From the NCBI GenBank assembly GCA_963921935.1, contig OY998179.1, positions 23,371,114 through 23,435,113 on the forward strand: DNA of 64,000 nucleotides, read 5' to 3'. Origin of the DNA: Galeruca laticollis. Taxonomy: Eukaryota; Arthropoda; Insecta; Coleoptera; Chrysomelidae. The notes beneath the pieces are model-generated. The model ran no database searches. It saw nothing but the letters and a program-made list of their open reading frames with translations, and was not told where the DNA came from. The translations under genes were made by a program, and so were the position numbers. This document shows, piece after piece, positions 46,222 to 61,200 of this stretch (its first letter is position 1; the number at the start of each line of letters is the position of its first letter).

Positions 46222-49200
46222 ATGTCTATACCACCGTATTTGTTGGGGCCCAATCCATGGGCTACAATGATGGCTCAGCAGCATTTGGCAGCGGCTCATG
46301 CACAAGCTCAAGCAGCTGCTGCCCAAGCACATGCTCACGCTTTACAACAACAAATGCCACCTCCTCATCCAAAGTCAGATGTTATCACTGAAGACAAGTT
46401 ACAGGAAAAAGGTAAGTTTTTTCAGCGATTGCGAATGGAGATAACAAAATTCATGTTGCAGCCCAAAAATGGCATCAACTGCAGTCCAAAAGGTTTGCTG
46501 ATAAAAGAAAATTGGGATTCGTCGAAGCACAAAAAGAAGATATGCCCCCGGAACATATTAGAAAAATTATTAGAGATCATGGAGACATGAGCAGTCGTAA
46601 ATACAGACACGATAAGCGAGTTTACTTAGGGTATGTTTTAGTATTGCTTTATAAGTAATTACAGGAAAATGTCCTAAATGATATAGGAAATCTTAAAAAT
46701 CTCGGTTTAAGATCATTGTAAATCAAAGAGTTCTACAAAGATCCTTACTTTTAAACATTTCACTATACTGCAAGTGTAATATTTGGAAATTTTGTGTATA
46801 TCCATAATACGTATGTATTGAGTCTTAAAAACCATTTAGCCATTTTTTGACATGAATTCATTTTTCTACTAAGAGGTCTTACTAGAATAATCCTCTAAAA
46901 TATATAGTCTGTTAGGTAGAGTTGCATTTTACTGTTCCATTTCCTCAGGCTCGACTTGTGATTAAACTTACTGCATCTGCATTGCTAATGGCCAAATGGA
47001 AAGTCAGCTGTCATGTGTGAGCGTATAGGGAAAATGCTTTAAAACAATTTTTTTCGAATCATTTCTTCATGCATGAAAATTTGTAGAATGATTATTTATA
47101 TGATAAAAATGAGAATTTCACCAGTCAACAAGGGGTATATTGTATATCAGATGATCGTGTAAACATGTTAGAAAAATAAATATTTTCAAATTATTTACCC
47201 ATAAATGAAATTTTGACATTTTATTTAGACATGTTGAAAATAATAAAAACAATCATCAGTTGCTTTCAAAAAGGTATAAATATGGTCAACTCAATTATTT
47301 AAAGTTTATTTAAATATGTTTACATGATCAGCTGATGTACATTATTCTACTTGTTATGCAGCTGACTTGTGAAATTCTCATTTTACAAGTTTTTATGCCT
47401 GAAAAAAATATTCGAAAGAAAACAAATTTTAAACATTTTTCATATACTCACATACGCATCCAAATCACTATTGCGCCAGCTGACTTTCCATTTGCCCATT
47501 AGCAATGTTTAAGCAATAAGTTTTATCACAAGTCGAGCCGCTCGAACGCTACCTCCTATACTATACTATGAACTGTACTATTATAAACAAATACCAATGT
47601 AGATTTTTGAACATCAGTACCCATTTTAAAGAAATATTTCAATTAGATACACGTTAAGATACCATCATATAAAAAGCAATATTTTGCAATTGATTTTATT
47701 TAATTCTGTTGCAGAGCTTTAAAATATATGCCACATGCTGTAATGAAGCTTCTTGAAAATATGCCTATGCCTTGGGAACAGATTCGAGATGTTAAAGTTT
47801 TGTACCATATCACTGGTGCTATTACTTTTGTAAATGAAATTCCATGGGTTATTGAGCCAGTGTATATTGCTCAATGGGGGTAAGTTCATCTATAAAACTT
47901 TAGTTCATATTCAATTTTTTCTACACTCAGATTATACTTCTTAATAAAAAAGGAAGTCCGACAAATTCATAATTTTTTATTTTTGTCTGGTATTTTTGTG
48001 ATAAAAATAAATGGTAATATAAAAATTCGTGGGCTTACTGCCAAAAGTGACCAAGTCCATTTTTATAGTTTATGGATAAATAAGGTTGCAAATTTTACAG
48101 TTTTTTATATTATTTTTCATGAGATTCTACAAAAGTATTGCATCTTCTGTATTCATGCTAAAAGAACTTTCCCAAAAAGCAATAGTGCTACTAACCAGGC
48201 TTGTGCAAAAGCCCACTTTTTTAGAAAAAGACGATCCATTGGGTTTTTGAAAGTTTTGGGTTTTTGCAAATTTAAAAATGCCGCATTTTTATTAGTTTTA
48301 AATACTGGAAGTTGTCAGTTGCCTGAATGCATTGATGCCAAAACATGCAATATTAAAGACGCAACTGCAACTATTTGTTATGAAATTAAATAAAATATGA
48401 AGTATGGATGGCTTTATGTTTATTCAAATATAATTAATAACATTTTCGCATGATTTTAGTTTTATTAATTTCACTTAATTAATATATATCTTGGTTTAAA
48501 TTATAAATTAAGGGTTAATCTGACTTTTCCTCATGTAATGTGTATTGGCTTTGGCAACTCTGTTAATAAATTAGTTTATGTTTTACAACGCGCCCACGCG
48601 TAGTTCGGGGATTCACAGCTCACAGCTGTTATGAGAGGGGGTGAATAGTTGTGTGTGCAGTTGCAGTTGTTGGCAGTCGTCACAGTAGAGACCATCAGCA
48701 GTGATTCACATTTTTATTGTTTATCACTTGGGTTTAGCCTGCAGCCAGTGCAGGTGATTATTTGTGTTTTGGTTTTTACTTGCTACTAAGTTTAAATTAA
48801 GGTAAGCAAGTCTTTATCACTATTGTATTATTATTCAAACAATAATTAATTTCATATTTATTTATTACAGTACAGTAAAATTCAATAAATGACTTGAAGG
48901 GTAAAACGTGTTTGTAATGGATAAAAAATTGTCAAAATTTGAGACTAAAAAAAGAGGATCTGTGAGAGGTTCAAATAGAGGAGGAGGTAGACGGCAATCC
49001 AATGTATGGAACGGGTTTTTCAGGGATGGGGATATTTGTAGATGCAAATATTGCAAATTGCAAGGTAGTGCAAAAGTAGAAAGACTTAAAAATCACTTAA
49101 GAAAGTGTAATAAATATTTGGTGTCTGTCGGACACAGACACAGAAAGTGCAAATGAAGATATTGTATTTACACCAAACGCAGCCACACAGTGAACCCTGC

Positions 49201-52200
49201 TGAACCTGGTATGTGTTAATTTAGCTAATTACTAATTACAAGTAGTTAATAGTTGATACACCTTTAATATATTTTTTTTGCCGTAAAATGTAAAATAAAA
49301 AATAGCATGGTAATTTTATTTTACTCATTTTCAACAGGGATTTTCCTGATTAAGTATTTCAGTATTTGTTTCTTTTCTTTTAGTTAAAAATAAATGCGGC
49401 CCTTTTGCAAATTATGATAAAGATAATAATGATGAAAATGATGAAATGGAATTAAATATAAATGACAATGAAAATATGCAATTATCAACATCATCAGCAT
49501 CAATGTCTTGTTTGAGTTCGACCATTGCTTCTGCTTCTGGCATTTCAATATCAAAGCGTAAAAGAAATGTCTTAGAACCTTATCAAAAACCAAAACAGAA
49601 ACTGAAACAGGCAAAACTAATTGACTTGGCTGTAGCTAGGTATTTTTATGCCTCAAATACTGCCTTTCGACAGGTGGAATCTACACAGTTTAAATAACTT
49701 TTACAATTGTTACACCCAGGTTATAAACCTCCTACAAGAAAGGATCTGTCAGAAAGTCTTTTAAATGAAGTATTTGGAGAAGTCAATGCTCAAATTCAAA
49801 AAGACATGGCCGAAGAAAATAGGCCAATAACACTAGTTACAGATGGTTGGTCTAGTATAAAAAACGATCCGATTATAGCAGTAAGCATTCACACAGGAAA
49901 GTCATCCAGTTTACTGAGTACAATAGAATGTGGACCAGAAAAAAAACTGCTGAATATTGTTATGATATTATTCATGAAAACATAACAAACGTAAATCAAG
50001 AGTATAACAAAGATATATTTGCTGTCGTGACAGACAACGAAAATAAAATGAAAAGTTTAAGAACAATAATCGAAGAGGAAAATCCTACGGTTGTAATTCT
50101 CATTACTTAAACTTGGTTGAGCAAACTGTCACGCCACAAACTATTATAAAACATATAGTGGAAATTCATAAATATTTTAGAAACCATCATATTCCACTCA
50201 GCCTTCTAAAAGATCGAGATGGTGCAATGCCACAGCTACCGAATGATACCAGATGGAACTCTCAATTGGCATGCCTAAAAACTTTTTGTCAAAATTTTCA
50301 TTTATACAGAGACATTGCCAAAAACTATGACGATATGGATAATCAGATTAAAAAAAATAGATGACATGAATCTATATAAAAACGCTATTGATTTGCAGGA
50401 CCAGCTGGAAATTGTTGGAAAATCCCTAGATTTTCTTCAAGGAGATAACGTAGGACTATCGGATGCAGTTGAAACCTGGTTAAATTTAATTTCTGAGAAA
50501 AAATTGGAATTTTATAATGAAGCGCTAAAAAAAAGATTTAATCAGGCAATGGAACTCTTTCACTTTCTAGCCTATTTGACAGATCCAAAACGAAAACTGG
50601 ATTCTGGTGATATCCAGGGTATTTTTTTTGTGTGCCCATGAGCCAATGTAATGTAAATTAAATTTACTTTGTTTAGGACCAAATAACTTGGATTTAGATT
50701 ATGATAATCGCGTCAGAGCTGAAGAGTGGCTGCACAATAAGTATCCAGAATTTGTGTCTGGTTTTTTAAGTTATTGTATGTCTGACTGTGACATATTTTC
50801 AAAGACCATGTTTGAAAAAGAAATCCTAAAAAATTTCAATGGGTACAAATGGTGGCTTTTGAATAACGATAAGTTTATGCAAAAGCAAAAGGATTTAAAG
50901 AAACAAAATGAAAACAATGAATCTTCAATCAAGAAGTATGAAAACCTAGTTGATATGTGCTCTTTCTTTTCAAACTTGCATGGCTGTCCAGCCTCAAGTG
51001 CATCAATAGAACGCATATTTTCAACTTTTGGTCATGTTTGGTCAAAGCTCCGAAATCAGCTAGGTGTTGAAAAAGTATCGAAGATGGTGAAAATTTACAG
51101 ATTTTTAAACAAACCATCCAACCAAATTCAAATAATTTTATAATAGGTATAATGTTATTGTTATCACTTATATTAGTATTACTTAATATGTACTTAGAGG
51201 AACAAGGTTTTCATTTTGTAGTTGTATTACATCTCCATTTTGTATTTTTTTGTTTGCTTTTAGATTTTTAGAATCTGGAATCTTGATTTTTTGTTTCTCC
51301 TAACAAAATTAAATGTAGAAAAAGCAAGATTTTTTTTAAAAATAAATTGGAAATTGGATTTGATATGCATCGGTGTTTCGTGTTTCTTAATTCTTAGTTG
51401 TTATAGAAAATTTTATTACAAAAACTCATCTGGATTTTTCTTATAACAAAGACCCACAAAAACCCACCCATAAAACCCAGGGGGTTTTTCTAATGATGGG
51501 CTTTTCTATACAACCCTGCTACTAACATACATATTTAACGGAATAATAAGAATGAAGTATTGGCCAAAAAACTGAAAAGATCACAAATAGTTGCAATAGT
51601 CAAACCATGAAAAGAACCCTCAGAAGCAAACTCCTATTAACCAATAAGCCTAATATCAATACTTTCCAAAATGTATAAGAAATTCTACTACACTGAATAA
51701 ACAATTATATAAAACCAGAAGAATGGAGCCTACACCATCAATTTGGATTCTGCCAAGGACACTTAACACCTCAACAGATACATTCAATAACAGATGTCAT
51801 CAACAAAGCCTATGAAGACATAAGAAGCTATTGTTCAGCGGCATTTTTGCAAGTGAGCCAGGCATTTAACAATGTATGGCATAAGGGTTTACTATACAAA
51901 ATCATGCAAATCCTTCCTTCCTACTTTATCATATTTAAATCCTACCTTAGTGATTATCAATTTGAAATAAAAATGGGAAATGAAAGATCAAAACTACATC
52001 CATTAAAAGCAGGAGACCCGCAATTGTGTGTCCTTGGCCCATTGCTGTAAGTTTTATTCACATCTGACTTGCCAACTTCCAGACACACTACACTTGGAAC
52101 ATTTGCTGATGATACAGTTGTATTATTGGTGAATAATAATCCTGATTGAACATTACTAAACTTGCAAGAAAAACTCAACATTCTTCAAAACTGGTTTGAG

Positions 52201-55200
52201 AAATGGAGGATCAAGATAAATGAAAGGAAATCCAGCCACATCACTTTCACATTATGTAAAACCCCATCACTTGAAGTTTACATATACAACATTCTAATTT
52301 CCTAAAAAAGAAGAAGTAAAATATCTAGGAATGACCTTGGAAGGTAAATTAACACGAAAAAATATATAATAATGAAAAGAAAACAAATCGACTTAACTAC
52401 TAATCAAATAAACTGGTCAATAAGGAGAAGATCGGAACTAGCTCTGTAAAGCAAAATATTGATCTACAAAACAATAATCGTACCTATTTGGACTTATGGT
52501 ATTATGGGACTGTGCTAGCAAATCTAACATAAATACACTACTCCCAGAATTTAACGCACCACCAAAAAATAACCAAAAGTTTAAAGTAAATTTTTGTCTA
52601 AACTGCTTGACCGATTTGAATGAATTTTTTTTTTGAAAGACAGGTTGACACTTCCAGATAGTTAATGTACTACTGGATTTGCATACAAACTTATTTTTGT
52701 ATAAATACGGGGTGTTGCAATGATAACCTGATTTTTTCATAAAATTTGTAACACCCCGTGGAGTTCAACAGTTACAATATCAACTTAAAATTAAAATCAA
52801 ACTGTAGCTTTATCTTTTTGTAACATTTTGTTTTTTGATTTACTCTATTATCTTGGCCACAACAAGAGAAAATCAATTTTATAGCATAACATGTTTTTTA
52901 TTAAAATTTATTATCCAACTTTAACAACGAAAAACAAAGAAACAAAACGTAAAAAAAAGTCAGTAGCGAGTATTTCTGCCTCTGGCAAAAATAACTGCTT
53001 GGCACCGACGGCCCATACTTAAAATAAGCGACCGTATATCATTTTGTTCAATTTTTTCCCATATTTCAATCAGTCGCCTCCCCACGTCTTCCAAGGTGTT
53101 CAAGTTCCGTTCCTCTCGTAACCTCCTCCCAAGAGTATCTCAGAGATTCTCTATGGGATTTAAATCAGGGCTTCTAGCTGGCCATGCCATGGTATCGATG
53201 CCAACTTCCTCTAAATAATTCCTCACAACTCCAGCAACATGAGGCCTGGCATTATCGTGCATCAACAAAAAACCTTTGCCCTATATATAGCGCATATGGC
53301 ATTACATGTTGGTCTAAAACCTCCAATATGTACCTTTCAGCTGTAAGGCTTCCATTATTTATGACCACAAGTTCTGTTCGACCAGTCAAAGAAATACCTC
53401 CCCAGACCATCACATATCCTCCTCCAAATAATGTGTTATTTTAGAAATTACACCGAGCATATCGTTCGTTAGGGCGTCGATATACACGTATGCGCCTGTC
53501 ATTATTGTACAAACAAAATCTTGACTCATTCGTAAATAATACCTGTTGCCATTCCGCTTCTAACCAGTTACGATGTTCCATGGCAAAATTCAGCCTCGCT
53601 CTTCGATGATCTCTAGTTAGAGCTGGCCCCCGAGCAGCAATTCTAGGTCTCAAATTGTGTTCTCGTAGTCGCTGACGAGCTGTTTCACCACAAATTTGTA
53701 CACCAGTAGCATCTCGAAGCCGGGTTTGAAGGGTTTATTATTATAAATTTTAATAAAAAACATGTTATGCTATAAAATTGATTTTCTCTTGTTGTGGCCA
53801 AAAAGATGAAGCTACAGTTTGATTTTAATTTTAAGTTGATATTGTTACTGTTGAACTCCACAGGGTGTTACAAATTTTATGAAAAAATCAGGTTATCATT
53901 GCAACACCCCGTAATTATACAAAAATAAGTTTGTATGCAAATACAGTAGTGCACTAACTCTCCGGAAGTGTCAACCTGTCATTCAAAAAAAAAATCATTC
54001 AAATCGGACAAGCAGTTTAGACAAAAATTTACTTTAAACTTTTGGTTATTTTTTGGTGGTGCGTTAAATTCTTGGAGTAGTGTATAATCCAAATCTGCCA
54101 ATCTAAACAATTCATAATCTCAAAATAAAATTTGTAAAAAATGTCATACAACAAAGAGGGAACACCCATCACGCAAAAATTGAAAACCACGAAAACCCAA
54201 CCCTAGAACCCCCACTGACAGAGATGACAACAGAAGACTCAAAAGAAACTGGCCAATTTTTTTTTTAGTCACGAGGGGGTTAGGGTTCAGGTGTCCTAAT
54301 GGTTGCCGCTCAGCCATTAATTGGCTTATTGTGCACCCACACTCACAGGTATTAAGCAGAGTCCCATCCTAAATTCTTAGCGAACATTGAGATTCGTCGG
54401 ACTATGTTTTCCTGCATTCTCTCCTGATTTGTGCCTACGAAGATATCTAGACAGGAGGCTCGCCTTCTGCACAGGGCAGGGCAATCGAAGACCACATTCT
54501 TTGCGGTTTCCTCTGCTTCTCCACACATCCTGCAATGGGGATTTGTTATTTCAATCCCCATTTTCACTATGTGTGCATTGAATATCCAGTGGCCAGTTAT
54601 GAATTCTATCACTTTTCGCAGTTCTTTCCTACCCAGTCTAAAAGCATTTACTGCGTAGGAACTCGATGGTCCTTTTAGCATTCTTTTGGACTGAGCATGT
54701 CCCGTGATTTTGTTCCAGTGCTTTTGGTGTTCAAATGAAACCCAGTTGGAAACAGTTAATCGTACGGCGCTGTATGCTGGTTCTGGTCCCATGAGGGTGA
54801 GATGAGCTCCTTTCTTGGCACACTTATCAGCTCCCTTATTTCCAGCTACCCCTGTATGGCTTGGCACTCAAGTAAGAATTACTCTATTGTCTTTTGCCAA
54901 GGTTTTCAAGGTATTGTGACAGTCCCACACTATCTTCGACGTATAGCTGTGGCTTGCTAAGGCCAAAAGGGCCGCCCGACTGTCCGTGTTCACATAGATG
55001 GTCATTTTGTTATATTTCCTGTCTATGCATGTTCTGCCGCATTCGAATAGTGCAGCTATTTCTGCTTGAAATGCGGTCGTCATTTTGCCAAGGCAAACAC
55101 TTATGCACCAGTATCATTCCACAACGGAAATGGATACCTGAGAAGTGGATTCCCTTCTCTTTGCTCTGGCACAGCTCTTCCACCAGAGTGTCTTCCAGTG

Positions 55201-58200
55201 TGGAGAGCTGCTCCGCTTTCAGGACGACCCCAGGATAATCTTTGGGTATTATTCCCACCCTAAAAGCTTTCTCTGTTTTGACAGCTGCTGCGTAACCAGT
55301 GGCTTGCCCGGTTACTGTTGCAGCTGTTTTTGATTTCTTGCTTAGAGGCCGCAGCGGAGGAGTAATATGCTCCGGGTCTCTTTTAAGCTGAATTACCAGC
55401 TTCTTGGCCTCTTCAGGGGATATTCTCTGATTGAGGAGTTGCAGGTATTTCCACACCCCTGCTCCACTGAAGCCTTTTCTCAGTGGATCGTCTATTCAGC
55501 CCGGTTTTGGGAGGTCGAACGGCATACGACCTTTGTGCCGTTTGGCCTTTTTTCCCTCTGTGAGGTGCCCGGATGAAGAGGTGGAGATTTTCTCCACTAC
55601 TTTTCCGGTGAAAGTCTTACTTTTTCTTTCCATGAGTGATCCCACGAGAAGCTAGGGTCATTACGGTCCACCGCTGCAGAAGTAAGGGGTTCAATACAAT
55701 GGAGTTCCCCCCAGTGTTCCAAGGTCGAAACCAGTAAGGACTATTCTTCTATATAGCCACGCATTCTTCGGCCTGGTTTCCCACCTTGACTTTAGGTTTT
55801 TAATGAGGTAGTCTCCTCTTGGTCCAGGCAGTAAAGCCAATACCCCCTCCCCCCATCCCATTGGCCCGCGAGACTTGACCCCAGACAGCCAGGAGACATT
55901 GGTATAACAGTTGATTTCGAGGTAAGCTCGAAATTTCACCCGGCATCGTAACCCTGTGTGCAATCCCTTAGCCACGATACTATAGCTGGGACAAGTAAAG
56001 TTGGTCCGCGGCAGAGTATTCGAGGGCTGCCAGTTGAGTTTTTAGACACAACGAGCCCCGGTATTCACCCGCAGACCTCCTCCTCATATAAAATCATCTC
56101 AGATGCCCTTTTCCTATCCGCCACCTGGAGACTTGGTACTTCACCCCCTCCACATCAATAAATACCCCGACGAACCACGTACATATCTACTGATGTGGAC
56201 CCGGAAAGCTGCAATAAATTGATTGCGGTTCTGTCCGCTGCAGGTATCTGTAATATTTTGTGGTAAACTATAATTCCAAGGAAGCAAACATGTGCCTATC
56301 TAGGAACTATCTCGATGGTCCACGTATAGCAATTGGCTTACTGAAAAGTTGTTTTGTAAATGGTGATATGTTCTGCATGTTCTTTGTCTGATTTTTTGCT
56401 GCATTTATATCTTCTTTTCTTTTAATATGAGATTGAGTCACTTTTCCCTGTTAGGTATTAAACGTACAGATATCATACATGCAGAAGTGACGATCATTTT
56501 TTTCAGATATTTGGTAACTATATACAACATTTTAACCCAAAAGCATAAAATTTTCACTTGATCACTTTTGGCTGTAAAGCTACGGTTTCCTAGGAAAGCG
56601 TTGCCTTACTAGAGCGGCCGTAATATGTAGGCCGTAATAATTTTTATCGTCAACGAATATGACGGACGACATAGCGGTGACAATAGTTGTAAAGTTAGAA
56701 TAGTTCGTAATAATTTTTTGCCGGGGAAAGTCGCGCTCCTGAAATGAATGATTTTGATATCGCGATGTTAATATTTTTGGAAGACGAAGAGTCTTCATCG
56801 AATGAAGATGCCAAAAGGTCGGAAGAATCTGAAATTTATAAAAATCGAACAACCGAAGGCGTTTATGAAGTTTTAATACGCCGCCATCTTCAAGTCAATG
56901 ATGTAAAATTCAGGGAATATTTTCGCCTGACACCAATATTATTTGATTACGTATTAAACCACATTAAAGAAGATATTACATCAAAACCGTGTAACAGAAA
57001 TAAGACTCCAATAACCCCTGAGCAAAAACTTTGTTTATTTCTAAGGTAAGTTGTAATTATATAAATGTTTCACAAATTAGTAGTACATGAAGCTGTAGAA
57101 CCTTCGTTTAGATAATAGAGTAATTACTCCTCTCATTAGATGTAGCAGAGATTGGTCGGCTAAGGTCTGTACAGTTTTGCCGCTCAAAATATCTTAATTC
57201 GGCATTTCCAACTATGGTGCCTATTTGTAATTTTAGATAAATTCGTTCCTTTTCAGGTAACTTTTTTACACGTTTCGCCATAGAAGCAAAGAAAAGATCG
57301 ATCTCATTTTGTGTGTTGGATTGTTGGCCTTTGTCAGCTATTGTCTTAAGAAGTTTCAAGCGTTCCTCAGAATTTGACGAAGTTTTCTGCCTTTTTGCTA
57401 TTTCGGAACTTCCACAATGCTTTTCCCTGTCTTTAATATTGTTACCTTCCTTTGAAGGTATCTCCCTTTGAGGAGCAAGAATTTCATCCTGTGTGGACTT
57501 CTCTAGGTCTTCTTGTGAAAAATCGTCTGGGTCAGCGATGTTGGTATTTTCTTCCAAACTCCCAATATTGGTGATAGTGCTGAATTAAAAAAAAAACAAT
57601 GTATATAATAGTAATAATTTATGGAAATTTTAGATATTACCTTCTCCTAATGTTGCAGTAGCTATCCAAGAATGAGAGTAGTTCAGCTCTTTTTTTGCAG
57701 CTTCACCGGGAGAACCTGTGCCTGGTTTTCCCTTTCGTCTGACGTAGTAGTCCCACACATAAGGCCACCTTTTACTGCACTCGGTATCTACAAAATAAAG
57801 TTCATTTACTTCAGAGTTTTGTACAATAAAACAAAAAAGTGCATAGTCCTTTTAAGCCAAAGCTTTGTCTTATATTAGAGTCGAGTGTACAAAGCTAAGT
57901 TGGCTTTATTTTTTAGGTATCTTGCAACAGGGGAATCCTTCAGATCATTAGCTTTTCAGTTCAGAATATGTCATTCATGGATAAGGTGGCCGCCAGCATA
58001 GTCAGGAGACTACTGAATGTGGTAATGCCGTCTCCAACAATGGATCAATTAAAAAAAATGCAACTACCTTTATGTCGTCTTGGAACTTTCCGAACTGCGT
58101 GGGTGCTATAGATGGCAAACACATAAGGATAAAATCACCTAAAAACAGTGGATCTGCTTTTTTTAATTATAAAGAATTTTATTCCATTGTTATGCTATCA

Positions 58201-61200
58201 ATTGTTGATGCAGATTGCAAGTTTATAGCGATATATATCGGTTCTTATGGTAGAGAAGGGGATGCTGGAATTTTCTTGAAAAGTCAATTTGGAAGGAAAA
58301 TTCAGAATAATGACTTCAATATACCCCCTCCGCCAACACTTCCAGGTACAGATATTAGCCTACCGTACGTCATTCTTGGAGACAAAGCTTTTGCACTACA
58401 TGAAAATTTGATGAAACCATACCCGAGACGACAATCATTAATTGATCACTCTAAAGCCATATATAACTATATACTATCTCGCGCAAGACGAACAACTGAG
58501 AACTCCTTTGGAATACTCTGTGCATATTTCAGAATTTTTTTCCAGCCCATTGCAACTACACCGGAAACTACCGATAAGCTAGTTACATCTGCCTGTATTT
58601 TGTACAATATTTTAAGAGAATCTAAAATACTTGCTCCTAATGAAGGTGCCATGGATGACAATCTTCCACTATTACCAACCCAAAATTATTTTCCAATGGC
58701 CGAAACCAATATTCGTGCTCGAAAGTCACCTACACAAATTCGTGATGCATTTAGAACATATTTTAACGGAACAGGTCAGGTAGAATGGCAAAACAATCTT
58801 CTTGTGAAACATTGAAAATACTTTATCCTGTATTAATGCATTATAAAAATACCATCATTAAAAATTAAAAAATATGTAAAAGTAGTACGTACCTGTTTTA
58901 TTTTTTATAATGTCTGCCATTTCCTGCCAAAGGTTAAGTTTAATTTGGGTTTTTTTGTAGTCCTTACATTTTATATTGTACAAGGACTCATTGTCCAATC
59001 TAAATTTTTATTATTAGTACTATTGCCAGACATAATTTGAAAAATCCAACGAATACCACCAAAAATATGCTTGAAGTCTCTCACCGTAATGTACAAAAAC
59101 GTTGCATTCACTGGTTCTCGCCGCTATGCCGGCCGTCTCGATGATAGCGCTGCCGCTATTTTGCATGACGGTGTTGGCTACAGTTCTCTAAAAAACCGCT
59201 TACATATAAAATGCACGGACAGCGTTTTATTACGACCGCTGTAGTACGGCACCGCTTTTCTAGGAAACCGTAGCTTAAGCCCACAAATTGCATTCAAGTA
59301 GTTTTCAGTTTGAATAAAATACATAACAGTTATTAATATTTATGTAAATCTAAAACGCTGCCTAGGTGTAATAATAGTAAATTAACCAGGAAATATAGTG
59401 AAAACCTGCCTCATTGTTTTAAGCAACTTTCTTTCTAGTTGGGTTATATGTTAAATTTGATCAAAGTGCAGTTCTTTTGTAAATTTTTCTTCTGAATCTA
59501 TCTGGTTTATTTTTAACTTTCACATTAGATATCAAAAAAACTTTTATAACTTTCCTTTGCCACTTCCATTACTGATTTTGTGTTTGTTATAAACTGAAAA
59601 TATATTTCTGTTTGATTTGTTGGTTTTTTACCTGTGCATCATTAATAAGATAATCAACATAATGATTAAATTGTATCTCTTTCTTTGAATAGTGAAAAAC
59701 AGAACAAAATAATCTAACATAAGTTTTTACAACTAGTTTCATATATTACTGATGACAGTGTTGACACATGAGTAAAGAACCAACGGGTCAACTGTATGTT
59801 TATTAGTGATCCGAGTTCTTTTTATTGGTAATCAGCACTGCTTCAGCCACTAATAGTAAAAATTGAATTAACAGAGTTTCGGTTTTTTGACATGTTTAAT
59901 ATTTATATAAAATGATGAATTATTTTTAGTACGATTTGGATCATGATGAGGAGAGAAAAAAGAGATAGGAGACATTTCAAAAGAATGCGCTTCCCACCTT
60001 TTGATGATGAAGAACCACCATTAGATTATGCAGACAATGTTTTAGATGTAGAACCTTTAGAAGCTATACAAATTGAATTAGATGCTGATGAAGATTCAGC
60101 TATAGCGAAATGGTTCTATGATCATAAACCATTAGTAGGAACAAAATATGTGAATGGTGCAACTTATAGAAAGTGGAATCTTTCTTTACCTATAATGGCT
60201 ACTTTATACCGTTTAGCCAATCAGTTATTAACCGATTTAGTGGATAATAATTATTTTTACCTTTTCGATACAAAAAGTTTCTTTACTGCTAAAGCTCTTA
60301 ATATGGCAATTCCTGGTGGACCTAAGTTTGAACCTCTTATCAAGGATATGAATCCTGCGTAAGTTTTAAATATCTACCTGTTTTTTTAATTAATCTAATT
60401 TATTTATAGTGACGAAGACTGGAATGAATTTAACGATATTAATAAAATTATCATTAGGCAGCCAATTAGAACAGAATACAGAATAGCTTTTCCATATCTC
60501 TATAATAATATGCCTCACTTTGTTCATTTGTCATGGTAAGTATTTATTTTGTTTAACTGTAACTACATATTGAAACTTATACTCAATATTTGTTAACTTT
60601 ATCATTTATTCACTAAATAATTCTTTGATTTTTTGAATGGGTTTTAAACATCTATTTTTTATCAATCCACATTAGTTTTATATTTGTTGTACCAATTTAA
60701 CAAATATACTAGTATGTGGGACATAAGCAGGAACATGATATTCTTTCCGATCTGAAGTATTAAATCGGAAATGCTGAAGTGTTGCTAACATTACAAACAT
60801 ACATTTTTATTATATACGTTTTTATTCACTGCCATTTGCAGGTACCATGCTCCTAATGTTGTTTATATAAAAACAGAAGATCCTGATTTGCCTGCTTTCT
60901 ATTTCGATCCCTTAATTAATCCCATATCACATAGACATGCAGTTAAAAGCTTAGAACCTTTGCCAGATGATGACGAGGAATACATTCTACCAGAAACTGT
61001 ACAACCATTTTTGCAAGAAACGCCTCTATACACTGATAACACTGCAAATGGTATTGCGTTATTATGGGCACCTAGACCCTTTAACATGAGATCAGGTAAA
61101 TAGTTTTTATATATTTATATGCATACAATATGTCAAATTAAGAGAGAAGGTAAATATACAAATGTAGAACTAAATGTTAGTGAAATATATCAATTATTGT

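Larger units (their letters stand above)
56578..59275. mobile_element. PIF/Harbinger transposon with two convergent genes
   Basis: A 2,698-bp element, ends AGCTACGGTTTCCTAGGAAA (left) and its near-perfect complement (right), flanked by the 3-bp duplication TAA (56575-56577, 59276-59278). It carries a HARBI1-like transposase on + and a MADF-BESS protein on -, the standard two-protein set of this superfamily. Confidence 0.95.

Noticed and set aside
47983..48393. 136-codon frame in PRP8 intron 3
   Set aside because: It crosses the left end and target duplication of the hAT element at 48188-48196, so it is not one biological unit, and no domain is seen.
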